Of a stretch of 64,000 bases of DNA, positions 1 to 8,181 are shown piece by piece; within the stretch, counting starts at the first letter, position 1; the number at the start of each line of letters is the position of its first letter. The notes under the pieces were generated by a model. The model was not told the origin of the DNA, did no database searches, and saw only the letters and a list, made by a program, of their open reading frames with translations. The stretch spans positions 1,364,001 to 1,428,000 of the forward strand of contig NZ_CP011541.1 of NCBI RefSeq assembly GCF_001021025.1. The letters are read 5' to 3'. Position numbers and translations under genes: made by a program. Origin of the DNA: Corynebacterium epidermidicanis. Lineage in GTDB: Bacteria; Actinomycetota; Actinomycetes; Mycobacteriales; Mycobacteriaceae.

Positions 1-1
1 G

Positions 2-2443
2 GTTATTGACCACTCCGTCATCGTCGAGGCATTTGCCTCCCGTGAGGCACTGAAGACCAACGTTGCTATCGAATACGAGCGCAACGAAGAGCGTTACCAG
101 TTCCTGCGTTGGGGCTCTAAGGCCTTCTCGAACTTCCGCGTTGTTCCTCCAGGAACCGGCATCGTCCACCAGGTCAACATTGAGAACCTGGCTCGCGTCG
201 TATTCGATAACGAGGGTCTGGCATACCCAGACACTTGTATCGGTACTGACTCCCACACCACCATGGAAAACGGCCTCGGCATCCTCGGCTGGGGCGTTGG
301 CGGCATCGAAGCTGAGGCTGCAATGCTTGGCCAGCCAGTATCCATGCTGATCCCTCGCGTCGTCGGCTTCAAGCTGACCGGCGAGATCCCTGTAGGCGTT
401 ACCGCTACCGACGTCGTCTTGACCATCACCCAGATGCTGCGTGAGCACGGCGTAGTGCAGAAGTTCGTCGAGTTCTATGGCTCCGGCGTGAAGGCTGTGC
501 CACTGGCTAACCGCGCAACCATCGGCAACATGTCCCCAGAATTCGGCTCCACCTGTGCCATGTTCCCAATCGACGAAGAGACCACCAAGTACATGCGTCT
601 CACCGGTCGCTCCGAGGAGCAGGTCGCTCTCGTCGAGGCTTACGCAAAGGCTCAGGGCATGTGGCTCGATGCGGACACCCCGGAAGCTGAGTACTCTGAG
701 TACCTCGAGCTGGACCTGTCCACCGTCGTACCATCCATCGCTGGTCCGAAGCGTCCGCAGGACCGTATCCTGCTCTCCGAGGCAAAGGATCAGTTCCGTA
801 AGGACCTGCCAACCTACACCACCGACGAGGTGTGCTTCGACGAGTCCGAGCCAGCAAAGCGCATGGAAGCTGAAGGCGACGTTAACAGCGGAACTAACCA
901 GGTCACCGACCTCAACGTCTCCCAGGCCGGCAACGGTGAATCTGCTGCTCTCGGTCGTCTTGGTCGCCCATCCAACCCAATTACCGTGACTTCCCCGAAG
1001 GGTGGCGAATACACCCTCGACCACGGCATGGTTGCAATCGCTTCCATCACCTCTTGCACCAACACCTCTAACCCATCCGTGATGATCGGCGCTGGCCTGA
1101 TCGCACGTAAGGCAGCAGAAAAGGGCCTGAAGTCCAAGCCTTGGGTCAAGACCATCTGTGCTCCAGGTTCCCAGGTTGTCGACGGCTACTACAAGCGCGC
1201 TGATCTCTGGAAGGACCTCGAGGCTCTCGGCTTCTACCTCTCCGGCTTTGGCTGCACCACCTGTATCGGTAACTCTGGCCCACTGCCAGACGAGGTTTCC
1301 AAGGCCATCAACGAAAATGACCTGGCAGCCACCGCAGTTCTCTCCGGTAACCGTAACTTCGAAGGCCGCATCTCCCCTGACGTAAAGATGAACTACTTGG
1401 CTTCGCCAATCATGGTCATCGCTTACGCTATCGCCGGCACCATGGACTTCGACTTCGAGACCCAGCCACTGGGTCAGGACCAGGACGGCAACGACGTCTT
1501 CCTGAAGGACATCTGGCCATCCACCGAGGAAATCGAAGCCACCATCGAGCAGGCTATCTCCCGCGAGCTCTACGAAGCTGACTACGCAGACGTCTTCAAG
1601 GGCGACGAGCAGTGGCAGAACCTCCCAACCCCAGAGGGCAAGACCTTCGAGTGGGATGAGAAGTCCACCTACATCCGCAAGGCTCCTTACTTCGACGGCA
1701 TGGAGCTCGAGCCAGCCCCCGTCACCGACATCAAGGGCGCCCGCGTTCTGGCCAAGCTGGGCGACTCGGTCACCACCGACCACATCTCCCCTGCGTCCTC
1801 CATCAAGCCAGGCACCCCAGCGGCTCAGTACCTGGACGAAAACGGTGTTGAGCGCAAGGACTACAACTCCCTCGGTTCCCGTCGTGGTAACCACGAGGTC
1901 ATGATGCGTGGCACCTTCGCCAACATCCGCCTCCAGAATCAGCTGGTAGACATCGCCGGTGGCTACACCCGTGACTTCACCAAGGGCGGCGAGCAGGCCT
2001 TCATCTTCGATGCTTGCCAGAACTACAAGGCAGCCGGTATCCCACTGGTTGTTCTTGCTGGTAAGGAATACGGCACCGGTTCTTCCCGTGACTGGGCCGC
2101 AAAGGGCACCAACCTGCTCGGCGTCAAGGCTGTTATCACCGAGTCCTTCGAGCGTATCCACCGCTCGAATCTCATCGGCATGGGCGTTATCCCACTTCAG
2201 TTCCCAGCCGGCGAGTCCCACGAGTCTCTGGGGCTGGACGGGACCGAGACCTTCGATATCGAAGGCATCGAGGAACTGAACAACGGTGTTACCCCTAAGA
2301 CGGTTCACGTCACCGCTACCAAGGAGTCCGGCGACAAGGTTGAATTCGACGCCGTTGTCCGCATCGACACCCCGGGTGAAGCTGACTACTACCGCAACGG
2401 TGGCATCCTGCAGTACGTGCTGCGCAACATGATCAAGGCTTAA
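2..2443 (+). CDS. acn: Aconitate hydratase (aconitase), 5'-truncated by the window edge
   Basis: Isomerises citrate to isocitrate in the TCA cycle using a [4Fe-4S] cluster. The frame is open from base 2, so the start codon lies upstream; 813 residues are visible against roughly 930-940 for this family, so about 120 N-terminal residues are missing. Cluster-binding cysteines are seen in [12 protein letters not shown] (near base 1055) and [12 protein letters not shown] (near 1250). The C-terminal swivel domain carries [15 protein letters not shown] (near 2065). Codon use is strongly biased to C-ending codons, as expected of a highly expressed gene. A terminator-like region separates it from acnR, its usual repressor gene. 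The promoter is outside the window. Confidence 0.97.
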   Translation, partial: VIDHSVIVEAFASREALKTNVAIEYERNEERYQFLRWGSKAFSNFRVVPPGTGIVHQVNIENLARVVFDNEGLAYPDTCIGTDSHTTMENGLGILGWGVGGIEAEAAMLGQPVSMLIPRVVGFKLTGEIPVGVTATDVVLTITQMLREHGVVQKFVEFYGSGVKAVPLANRATIGNMSPEFGSTCAMFPIDEETTKYMRLTGRSEEQVALVEAYAKAQGMWLDADTPEAEYSEYLELDLSTVVPSIAGPKRPQDRILLSEAKDQFRKDLPTYTTDEVCFDESEPAKRMEAEGDVNSGTNQVTDLNVSQAGNGESAALGRLGRPSNPITVTSPKGGEYTLDHGMVAIASITSCTNTSNPSVMIGAGLIARKAAEKGLKSKPWVKTICAPGSQVVDGYYKRADLWKDLEALGFYLSGFGCTTCIGNSGPLPDEVSKAINENDLAATAVLSGNRNFEGRISPDVKMNYLASPIMVIAYAIAGTMDFDFETQPLGQDQDGNDVFLKDIWPSTEEIEATIEQAISRELYEADYADVFKGDEQWQNLPTPEGKTFEWDEKSTYIRKAPYFDGMELEPAPVTDIKGARVLAKLGDSVTTDHISPASSIKPGTPAAQYLDENGVERKDYNSLGSRRGNHEVMMRGTFANIRLQNQLVDIAGGYTRDFTKGGEQAFIFDACQNYKAAGIPLVVLAGKEYGTGSSRDWAAKGTNLLGVKAVITESFERIHRSNLIGMGVIPLQFPAGESHESLGLDGTETFDIEGIEELNNGVTPKTVHVTATKESGDKVEFDAVVRIDTPGEADYYRNGGILQYVLRNMIKA

Positions 2444-2448
2444 GTACC

Positions 2449-2473
2449 ACTGCTGTTGGCCTAGGCCAGCAGT
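2449..2473 (+). terminator. Short hairpin just after acn
   Basis: ACTGCTG (2449-2455) pairs with CAGCAGT (2467-2473), and the internal GGCCTAGGCC can extend the stem. It begins six bases after the acn stop codon. No T-run follows, so it may protect the acn 3' end rather than terminate by itself. Confidence 0.45.
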
Positions 2474-2490
2474 CTAAACCTTGACACTCC

Positions 2491-2549
2491 CAGCGGGGGC
2501 TGTGCGAGCTGACCTCTACGAGAGTCAGCTGTACGCCCCCGCTGTAGTT
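2491..2549 (+). terminator. Strong two-tier hairpin between acn and acnR
   Basis: CAGCGGGGGC (2491-2500) is a perfect complement of GCCCCCGCTG (2535-2544). Inside it AGCTGAC pairs with GTCAGCT (around 2508-2530). TAGTTTT follows directly, which fits a factor-independent terminator for acn. acnR therefore probably depends on weak read-through or on its own promoter within 2550-2580. Confidence 0.75.
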
Positions 2550-2580
2550 TTCGCTACCTCGCCATCAAGGAAGGTTTTCC

Positions 2581-3153
2581 ATGCCAAAAGTCAGCTCCGC
2601 GGACCTCGCAGAACGGCGCGCCGACATCCTCGAAGGAGCCCGCAAAGCTTTCGCCGAACATGGTTACGAAGGCGCAACCGTGCGAAAATTGGAAACTGCC
2701 ACCGGTAAATCGCGAGGCGCAATCTTTCACCACTTTGGCGACAAAGAAAACCTCTTCCTTGCACTAGCCCGCGAGGATGCAGCCCGCATGGCCGAAACGG
2801 TATCCACCGAGGGCCTTGTCGAAGTAATGCGCCAAATGCTGCGAACTCCACAGCGCTATGACTGGCTGGCAACCAGGCTGGAAATCGCTCGCTTACTGCG
2901 CACCGATGAGAACTTCCGTGCCCGCTGGCATAAGGAACAAGCGGTCCTCGACAAGGCTGTGCGGGATCGGCTCGAAGCAAATGCCCAAGCAGGGCGCATG
3001 CGTACCGACGTGGACGTCGATACGCTGCACGCTTACCTCGAAATTGTCTTGGATGGTTTCATCTCGCGACTGGCATCGGGGGCAGCCACCGATAATCTCG
3101 ATCGGGTTTTGGATGTGGTTGAGTCCACTGTGCGCAACCATTCGACTACCTAA
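2581..3153 (+). CDS. acnR: TetR-family transcriptional regulator AcnR (aconitase repressor)
   Basis: 190 residues, the usual TetR length. The N-terminal helix-turn-helix includes GATVRKLETATGKSRGAIF (about residues 30-50) and the following HHFGDKENLFLAL is typical of TetR proteins; the C-terminal two thirds is the ligand/dimer domain. It lies directly downstream of acn, the conserved position of AcnR in corynebacteria, where the family is known to repress acn. The acn operator would lie upstream of acn and is outside the window. ATG start follows AAGGAAGG at a workable distance. Function is inferred from family and synteny. Confidence 0.93.
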   Translation: MPKVSSADLAERRADILEGARKAFAEHGYEGATVRKLETATGKSRGAIFHHFGDKENLFLALAREDAARMAETVSTEGLVEVMRQMLRTPQRYDWLATRLEIARLLRTDENFRARWHKEQAVLDKAVRDRLEANAQAGRMRTDVDVDTLHAYLEIVLDGFISRLASGAATDNLDRVLDVVESTVRNHSTT

Positions 3154-3208
3154 CATGCGGACAACCAGGCGGTTTTGCAAGTTCACCCCACGCACTACAG
3201 AAACATAC

Positions 3209-3221
3209 TAGACTAAGCGGT
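3209..3221 (+). promoter_or_regulatory. -10 element for a probably leaderless mRNA
   Basis: TAGACT (3209-3214) is followed by 7 bases and then the ATG at 3222. There is no Shine-Dalgarno sequence. That spacing would place transcription start at or next to the start codon, as is common in actinobacteria. Confidence 0.5.
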
Positions 3222-3965
3222 ATGCAAAAATTTCTGCTTGTCTCAGCTCGGCCGGGAGCCGCTCAACAAGCTGCGGAGTATCGCGACTTTCTAGTTAACA
3301 CGGGACTGAACCGCGCGCAGCTTGACCACGTCTGTCTGGACAGCGAGACCAGCATGATGCCTGAGTTAGACAACTACGCCGGAATTTTGCTTGGCGGTAG
3401 CCCTTTTAACGTCACCACCGAAAATCCCAGTGATGTTCAACTCCATGTCGAATCCGAGCTGTTGAAGGCCGCGAAGTCTGCTACCCCAGCGCTGTTTGTT
3501 TGTTTCGGCAATAGTCTGCTCGGTAAGCACTGCGGTGGGCGCGTCGAAAAGAAGTTCGCCGAGGAAGCAGGGATTACTTGGGTGGAACTGACATCCGCTG
3601 CGCGTCAGGATCCCCTGCTCCGTGGGCTACCTCTGCGCTTTAGTTCGTTGACCGGCCACACGGAATCAGTTGTTGAGCTCCCCACGGGAGCGACCTTGCT
3701 GGCGACCGGCCCCAGCTGCCCGGTGCAGATGTTTCGGCTCAGCGACGACGTTTGGTCCTGCCAGTTCCATGCCGACATGGATATCGAAGCCATGCTCATC
3801 CGCATGGAATTCTACCGGGACAATGGCTATTTTGACCCGGAGGAGTTCGAAGCCGTGGCCGCTGCAGTCCGGTTGGTGGAGACCCGCTTCGCCAACCAGA
3901 TCCTGCAGAACTTCGTCACATATTGTCGGCAGCGCAGCAGCAAGCTACTTCTTGCGTCCGCATAA
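3222..3965 (+). CDS. Class I glutamine amidotransferase-like protein
   Basis: 247 residues with the GMP-synthase-type glutamine amidotransferase fold. Visible elements are the oxyanion-strand region YAGILLGGSPFNV (about residues 52-64), a nucleophile elbow FVCFGNSLLG with Cys94, and the histidine of QFHADMD (His183). The usual motif around that histidine is FHPE; here the Pro-Glu is Ala-Asp, so the triad acid is Asp or lies elsewhere. No synthetase domain is fused. It sits downstream of acnR with its own promoter, a conserved corynebacterial position. The substrate is unknown; stand-alone homologues are often annotated as GMP-synthase-like. Its 3' end overlaps the convergent gene at 3945 by 21 bases. 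Confidence 0.85.
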   Translation: MQKFLLVSARPGAAQQAAEYRDFLVNTGLNRAQLDHVCLDSETSMMPELDNYAGILLGGSPFNVTTENPSDVQLHVESELLKAAKSATPALFVCFGNSLLGKHCGGRVEKKFAEEAGITWVELTSAARQDPLLRGLPLRFSSLTGHTESVVELPTGATLLATGPSCPVQMFRLSDDVWSCQFHADMDIEAMLIRMEFYRDNGYFDPEEFEAVAAAVRLVETRFANQILQNFVTYCRQRSSKLLLASA

Positions 3966-4181
3966 GAAATAGGCTGCTGGGCCGATGACATTGATGAAGC
4001 TCAGCAAGTACCACATCCACTTTGGTCCCCGAGTTTTCTCCGCCGGGCGATGGTAAATGAAGTGCCAGGTCGTGAGCTTTTCAATTACTTCGGCAGCAGC
4101 CAAACCGACGACGCATGCCTGTGCAGCCGGGTCCAGATCCGACCACTTCATTCCCTTAGTCTTGTGAATTTCACTCTTCAT
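3945..4181 (-). CDS. Small conserved membrane protein (DUF/PLDc_N-like)
   Basis: 78 residues from the ATG at 4181. The frame is open further upstream to 4286, but that extension is not protein-like and would overlap the divergent gene. The protein has a helix with LAAAEVIEKLTTWHFIY, then a basic linker RPAEKTRGPKWMWYL leading into a hydrophobic segment LLSFINVIGPAAYFLCGRKK. The short Trp-rich loop between helices with GRK at the C-terminus resembles the N-terminal membrane domain of cardiolipin-synthase-like proteins. Function unknown. The 3' end overlaps the neighbouring amidotransferase gene tail-to-tail. Confidence 0.65.
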   Translation of the reverse strand: MKSEIHKTKGMKWSDLDPAAQACVVGLAAAEVIEKLTTWHFIYHRPAEKTRGPKWMWYLLSFINVIGPAAYFLCGRKK

Positions 4182-4272
4182 AATTGCCCAGCTTAGTCCG
4201 CTTCTTGTGGGTGGGCCCCAGGCGGGGCTATGCCACTGTTGCCTGCGCATATCTTGCGATAGTGTGTATAGA

Positions 4273-4542
4273 ATGTACGCGATCATTTCAGTTGCAGGCC
4301 CTGATCATTCCGGCATTATCGCCGCGGTTGCCACCGAATTGGCAAGCATGGATGTCAACATCCACAACGTCTCGCAGACCATCATGGACGGCTTCTTCAC
4401 CATGATTCTCCACGTGGCCTGGGATGAGTCCCAGCATTCCTTGGTGCAAATCCAAGAAGGTCTGGCGCGAGTCGGTGAGGAACAAAAGCTCTCAATCCGG
4501 GTGCAATCTGAAGCTTTGTTTACCGCAATGAACGAGATCTAG
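4273..4542 (+). CDS. ACT-domain protein (UPF0237 family)
   Basis: 89 residues made of one ACT domain, a small ligand-binding fold: YAIISVAGPDHSGIIAAVA (residues 2-20) is the typical first strand-loop-helix, and NIHNVSQTIMDGFFTMIL the second strand pair. The ATG at 4273 is chosen because the fold starts there; the longer open frame to 4207 adds unstructured sequence. The gene is followed after 12 bases by the DUF711 gene. This two-gene pairing is conserved in many bacteria and suggests that the ACT protein senses a small ligand for its partner. No ligand can be read from the sequence. Confidence 0.85.
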   Translation: MYAIISVAGPDHSGIIAAVATELASMDVNIHNVSQTIMDGFFTMILHVAWDESQHSLVQIQEGLARVGEEQKLSIRVQSEALFTAMNEI

Positions 4543-4554
4543 GCGGTCTCCCCC

Positions 4555-5922
4555 ATGAACTTTGAATCACGAAGCGCGGCCATCTGGGACACCATCGAGA
4601 TGATCGAGCAATACCGCCTCGACATCCGCACCGTCACCATGGGAATTTCCTTGCTCGACTGCATCCGAGGCACCATGGCCGAAACCTGCGACGCAGTCTA
4701 CGATCGCCTGACCGCCCAAGCTGCACGCCTAGTCGAGGTCTGCGAAGGAATCGAAGCTGAGCTCGGCATCCCGATTGTCAACAAGCGCATCTCAGTCACC
4801 CCGATCGCGCTTCTTGCAGCTTCGGTCGAAGGCAACCCCGTCGAAATTGCCCGCGCTCTGGACCGTGCCGCCAAGGAGGTTGGCGTAAACTTCGTCGGCG
4901 GCTACTCCGCTTTGGTGGAAAAGGGTGCCACCTCTGGTGATAAGCGCCTCATCGCCTCGATCCCCGAAGCGCTATCTGACACCGACATCGTGTGCTCCTC
5001 CGTCAATATCGGCACCTCGCGCGCGGGTATCAACATGACCGCAGTTGCCGAAATGGGCCGAGTGATCAAGGAAGCCGCCGCGCTCACCGCTGATCGCAGC
5101 GCTATCGCCTGCGCCAAGCTCGTGGTGTTTGCCAATTCTGTCGGTGACAACCCATTCATGGCTGGCGCCTTCCACGGCATCGAGGAGCCAGACTGCGTGG
5201 TCTCGGTTGGCGTCTCCGGCCCGGGCGTGGTTGCCCGCGCCCTCGAGCGCATGCCTGCCGACGCCACCTTGAACGAAATAGCCGAGGAAATCAAGAAGGC
5301 CGCCTTCAAGATCACGCGTGCGGGCCAGCTGGTGGGCAACTTGGCGTCGGAACGCCTCGGCGTGCCATTCGGCATCGTAGATCTCTCGCTTGCCCCCACC
5401 GCCGAGATCGGCGACTCGGTGGCCAACATCCTCGAGGCCATGGGCCTAGACCAGGTAGGCACCCACGGCACGACCGCAGCACTCGCGCTACTCAACGACG
5501 CCGTGAAGAAGGGGGGCATGATGGCATGCTCCCGCGTCGGTGGGCTCTCCGGTTCCTTTATCCCGGTGTCAGAAGACAAGGGCATGATCGACGCGGTGCG
5601 CACTGGCTCGATATCGATCGACAAGCTCGAAGCCATGACCGCCATCTGCTCGGTAGGCCTCGACATGGTTGCCATCCCAGGTGATACTTCCGCTGAGCTC
5701 ATCGCCGGCATGATCGCCGACGAAGCCGCCATCGGCATCATGAACCATAAGACCACCGCCGTGCGAGTCATCCCAGTTCCGGGCACCAAGCCTGGCGACG
5801 AGGTGAACTTCGGCGGCCTGCTCGGATATGCACCAGTGATTCCGGTGAACATGGTCGGCAACGCGCAGTTCGTCCAGCGTGGTGGCTTCATCCCAGCACC
5901 GGTGCATGGGTTTAGGAACTAG
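4555..5922 (+). CDS. DUF711 / UPF0210 family protein
   Basis: 455 residues, full length for the family. It has several glycine-rich turns ([32 protein letters not shown]) and an Ala-rich helical framework related to the glycyl-radical/PFL-like fold, but no glycyl-radical motif that I can recognise. The biochemical role of the family is unknown. The start ATG lies 12 bases after the ACT-domain gene, so the two are almost certainly co-transcribed. Codon use is GC-rich and typical of the core genome. The last codon lies 15 bases from the end of the convergent gene at 5938. Confidence 0.88.
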   Translation: MNFESRSAAIWDTIEMIEQYRLDIRTVTMGISLLDCIRGTMAETCDAVYDRLTAQAARLVEVCEGIEAELGIPIVNKRISVTPIALLAASVEGNPVEIARALDRAAKEVGVNFVGGYSALVEKGATSGDKRLIASIPEALSDTDIVCSSVNIGTSRAGINMTAVAEMGRVIKEAAALTADRSAIACAKLVVFANSVGDNPFMAGAFHGIEEPDCVVSVGVSGPGVVARALERMPADATLNEIAEEIKKAAFKITRAGQLVGNLASERLGVPFGIVDLSLAPTAEIGDSVANILEAMGLDQVGTHGTTAALALLNDAVKKGGMMACSRVGGLSGSFIPVSEDKGMIDAVRTGSISIDKLEAMTAICSVGLDMVAIPGDTSAELIAGMIADEAAIGIMNHKTTAVRVIPVPGTKPGDEVNFGGLLGYAPVIPVNMVGNAQFVQRGGFIPAPVHGFRN

Positions 5923-5937
5923 CACTCTTGGGCAGCG

Positions 5938-6567
5938 CTACGCGTCGGTGAAGGCGATTCGACCAGACTCTTTGCCCTCGTTAACTGCCTGCACAATCAT
6001 CTGTGCAACTGCGCTGCGCGAGGTCTTCAGATCTCCCGCAGCGTTTTCTTGTTCGTGCACCGTGATGCTTGCGGTCGGATCGTCAGTAAGAGTTGCTGGA
6101 GCCAAAATCACGTGCTTGATGGTGCTGTGGGCAAGGCGCACATCGACTGTTTCTTTGGCATCGGCATACGGGTAGAACCCGTGGTGTTCCGGAACCGAGT
6201 GCCCCACCGATCCGAAATAGGACACCATGACCAGGTGAGGCGCGGAGTCTCCTAGTTGCTCTAGGGCATCAATCATGCGCATCGCGCCATCACGGTCAAT
6301 CGCGTACGTGTCTGCGGAGGTGCCCTTTCCGCCTGCGCCAGCTGACCACACAACTGAGTCAAAGCCACCCAACACGTCCTGCCACCTCTCGACACTTAAC
6401 GTGGTGAGGTCCTGAACCAGGGGCTGTGCGCCGGTGGCTATAACGTCGGATTCATGGTCAGGGTTTCGTATCATCGAAGTGACGTCAAAACCCGCATCTT
6501 TCAGCAACAGGGCAGCTAACAGAGCCACCTTTCCATGACCGCCAATAATCAATACTTTTCTAGTCAT
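5938..6567 (-). CDS. NAD(P)-binding Rossmann-fold protein (NmrA/YwnB-like)
   Basis: 209 residues. The N-terminus VLIIGGHGKVALLAALLL is an atypical-SDR dinucleotide-binding strand-turn-helix (GGxGxV/A). VVWSAGAGGKGT and a later VSYFGSVGHS match the central strands of SDR atypical subgroup 5. A catalytic YxxxK is not evident in full (YADAKETVD is the nearest), so it may be a redox sensor or an isomerase-like reductase rather than a classical dehydrogenase. The ATG at 6567 is preferred over 6576 because AGGGTGG lies five bases upstream of it. Substrate unknown. Confidence 0.8.
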   Translation of the reverse strand: MTRKVLIIGGHGKVALLAALLLKDAGFDVTSMIRNPDHESDVIATGAQPLVQDLTTLSVERWQDVLGGFDSVVWSAGAGGKGTSADTYAIDRDGAMRMIDALEQLGDSAPHLVMVSYFGSVGHSVPEHHGFYPYADAKETVDVRLAHSTIKHVILAPATLTDDPTASITVHEQENAAGDLKTSRSAVAQMIVQAVNEGKESGRIAFTDA

Positions 6568-6592
6568 GACAGCCACCCTACCGATAGCTTTT

Positions 6593-7189
6593 TCACTGGG
6601 ACGAGGAGGCGAGCCGATGATGTAGAAGTGCCTTCACCGCGGGCCACTCGGAACTAAGCATTGAATACACTACTGCGTCGTCAAGCGCACCATTCTTGTG
6701 CCGGGCGCTCGCGCGCAAGATGCCGTCTAGCTTGAAGCCAATCTTTTCAATAGCGCGACGTGATTGCTGATTGCTCCACTTCGTTCTAATGCCGACAGCC
6801 GCGCACCCGAGCTCCTCAAAAGCGTACTTCAACATGAGGAGCTTCATGGCAGGATTAATTCCACAGCCTTGTGCTGATTGTGCAAGCCACGTATAGCCAA
6901 TTTCCAGGTGCGGAACCTCTTGCTGCAAGGCATAATAGGTGGTCACTCCGACAATTTGCTGAGTGAATGCCGAACGGACGGCGAAGGGAATCATGTCCCC
7001 GGCGTCGCGGCGCGCGAGCTTTCCTTCAATGTCCGCGCGCATGTTTTGCGGGCTGGGTGTTGATGTCCAGAAATGACGATAAATCTCGCCCTCGCGGACC
7101 GCTTCTTCCAGTTCGCGACTATGCGCAACGGCGAGTGGCTCGAGAACGACGTGATCATTGGCCAGGGTGAGGGTCGGTGAAATCCACAT
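6593..7189 (-). CDS. GNAT-family N-acetyltransferase (RimJ/RimL-type)
   Basis: 198 residues. The RimJ/RimL pattern is visible: an N-terminal strand that recognises the acceptor (LTLANDHVVLEPLAV), HLEIGYTWLAQSAQGCGINPAMK where the acetyl-CoA pyrophosphate loop lies (QGxGIN is a variant of the Q/RxxGxG/A motif), and GIRTKWSNQQSRRAIEKIGF, the characteristic motif B of the ribosomal-protein/aminoglycoside-like branch. The natural acceptor is unknown. It is probably transcribed independently: the 26-bp gap to the next gene contains that gene's ribosome-binding site but no terminator. Confidence 0.86.
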   Translation of the reverse strand: MWISPTLTLANDHVVLEPLAVAHSRELEEAVREGEIYRHFWTSTPSPQNMRADIEGKLARRDAGDMIPFAVRSAFTQQIVGVTTYYALQQEVPHLEIGYTWLAQSAQGCGINPAMKLLMLKYAFEELGCAAVGIRTKWSNQQSRRAIEKIGFKLDGILRASARHKNGALDDAVVYSMLSSEWPAVKALLHHRLASSSQ

Positions 7190-7199
7190 ATCTCCAGGT

Positions 7200-7820
7200 T
7201 TACCAAGAATCGTGACGTGCTACAGGCGAAACACCACTTTCCGGACCAGTAACACCAAAACCAAGGTCTCTCAGCGCTTTGGCAGCTGCGCTCGGATTGT
7301 CCCGCACTGCAGATCGAAGTTGAATATCGAACAACTTTTCCCGCGATGCTCGGAGATTTTCCCCCACCCCTTCTTCGTAGCTGCGTTGTTCATGAGTGCC
7401 GGGCTAAGTAGGCCACCAATTTCCGTGAAATAAACATGTGCAGCCGGAGCCTTACGCTGAAGACGCTCGTACTCGAATCTAATCGCAGGCTGGGTATGAA
7501 CACGAACTTCGAACGAGCTGTCCTTGACCGTCAAATGATTGCTTTCTCCGTCGGAGGTCAACTTGTATTCGATGAACACGCTGCAAAAGGTCACTGCGTG
7601 TAACAGCGTCGGCATCCTCAAGGGCAATTGGACCTGGACCATAGTGCAGTGGCACCTTAAACCACATCGGATATGCACCGTTGTCCGTGTTCTCAGTGAC
7701 TTCAGTTAAAACCTGGTCAGAAGTAACAGGCATTGCGGACAAGATGATGTCCAGGACTAATTGGTGAAAGTCCTGGACACTAGTTTCATTAAATTGGCGA
7801 GGACTCGGAAATTCAATCAT
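7200..7820 (-). pseudogene. Frameshifted hypothetical gene, second gene of a decayed cassette
   Basis: Reading from the ATG at 7820, a protein-like frame runs to about 7590 (MIEFPSPRQFNETSVQDF ... LEDADAVTRSDLL). It then continues sensibly one frame over (VFIEYKLTSDGESNHL ... AAHVYFTEIGGLLSP) to about 7375, and returns to the first frame (SAVRDNPSAAAKALRDLGFG ...) to a TAA at 7200-7202. The two shifts compensate, so the ancestral product would be about 206 residues. The second shift lies near a G-rich run (GGGGTGGGGG on the minus strand). I do not recognise the family. Either the gene is decaying or the sequence has local errors. The ATG overlaps the stop of the upstream gene, so the pair was translationally coupled. 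Confidence 0.6.
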
Positions 7821-8024
7821 CGTTCGAAAGCAGCACTTCTACGAGACGCACTTCATCGTAGAGATCTCTTTTTCGATCGAAAGACAACGCATCAGGTTAA
7901 GATCTCTCAGGTCACGACGTGAGATCGGCGCCCCTTCGATCGCAGAACAGGCATCCATGAGCCGCTTAGTCAGTTCTTGTTCGTGAACAACCAATTCAGC
8001 AGTATTTGTTTTCTTGATTTGGAT
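7813..8024 (-). pseudogene. Frameshifted small gene, first gene of the same cassette
   Basis: Downstream of AGAGGAG (about 8033-8039) a coding-like frame reads QIKKTNTAELVVHEQELTK and then SRRDLRDLNLMRCL. At about 7880 the sense moves to another frame (DRKRDLYDEVRLVEVLLSND) that ends in TGA at 7813-7815, overlapping the ATG of the next gene. The ribosome-binding site is well placed for position 8024, but the codon there is ATC, not ATG/GTG/TTG; a TTG lies ten codons on. Corrected, the product would be about 70 residues, charged and helical. The family is unknown. A small charged protein coupled to a 206-residue partner resembles toxin-antitoxin or immunity layouts, but nothing in the sequence proves this. 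Confidence 0.5.
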
Positions 8025-8181
8025 CTTGACGACTCCTCTGAAACTTTACCCCTCATAATAAACCGCCCGAGCGACACTTTTGGAAAGATTTGTAGGAACC
8101 GTATAGAGGTGCGTAATTAGCTCACCCAAAAAGTCAAAAAATAGCGAAAAGCAACCATTCAAAACCGGTAATTTGTCACTT

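Noticed and set aside
4902-5891. 329-codon minus-strand open frame opposite the DUF711 gene
   Set aside because: Shadow of a well-conserved plus-strand gene; Pro/Ser/Thr-rich translation without domains.
7577-7590. Programmed ribosomal frameshift in the second cassette gene
   Set aside because: No stop codon follows the CTTTTG stretch in the original frame and no stimulatory stem is evident; a second, compensating shift downstream makes decay or sequence error more likely.
8013-8058. A start ATG at about 8056 for the first gene of the decayed cassette
   Set aside because: It opens a frame of only 28 codons that is not the one with protein-like sequence; the ribosome-binding site lies inside it.
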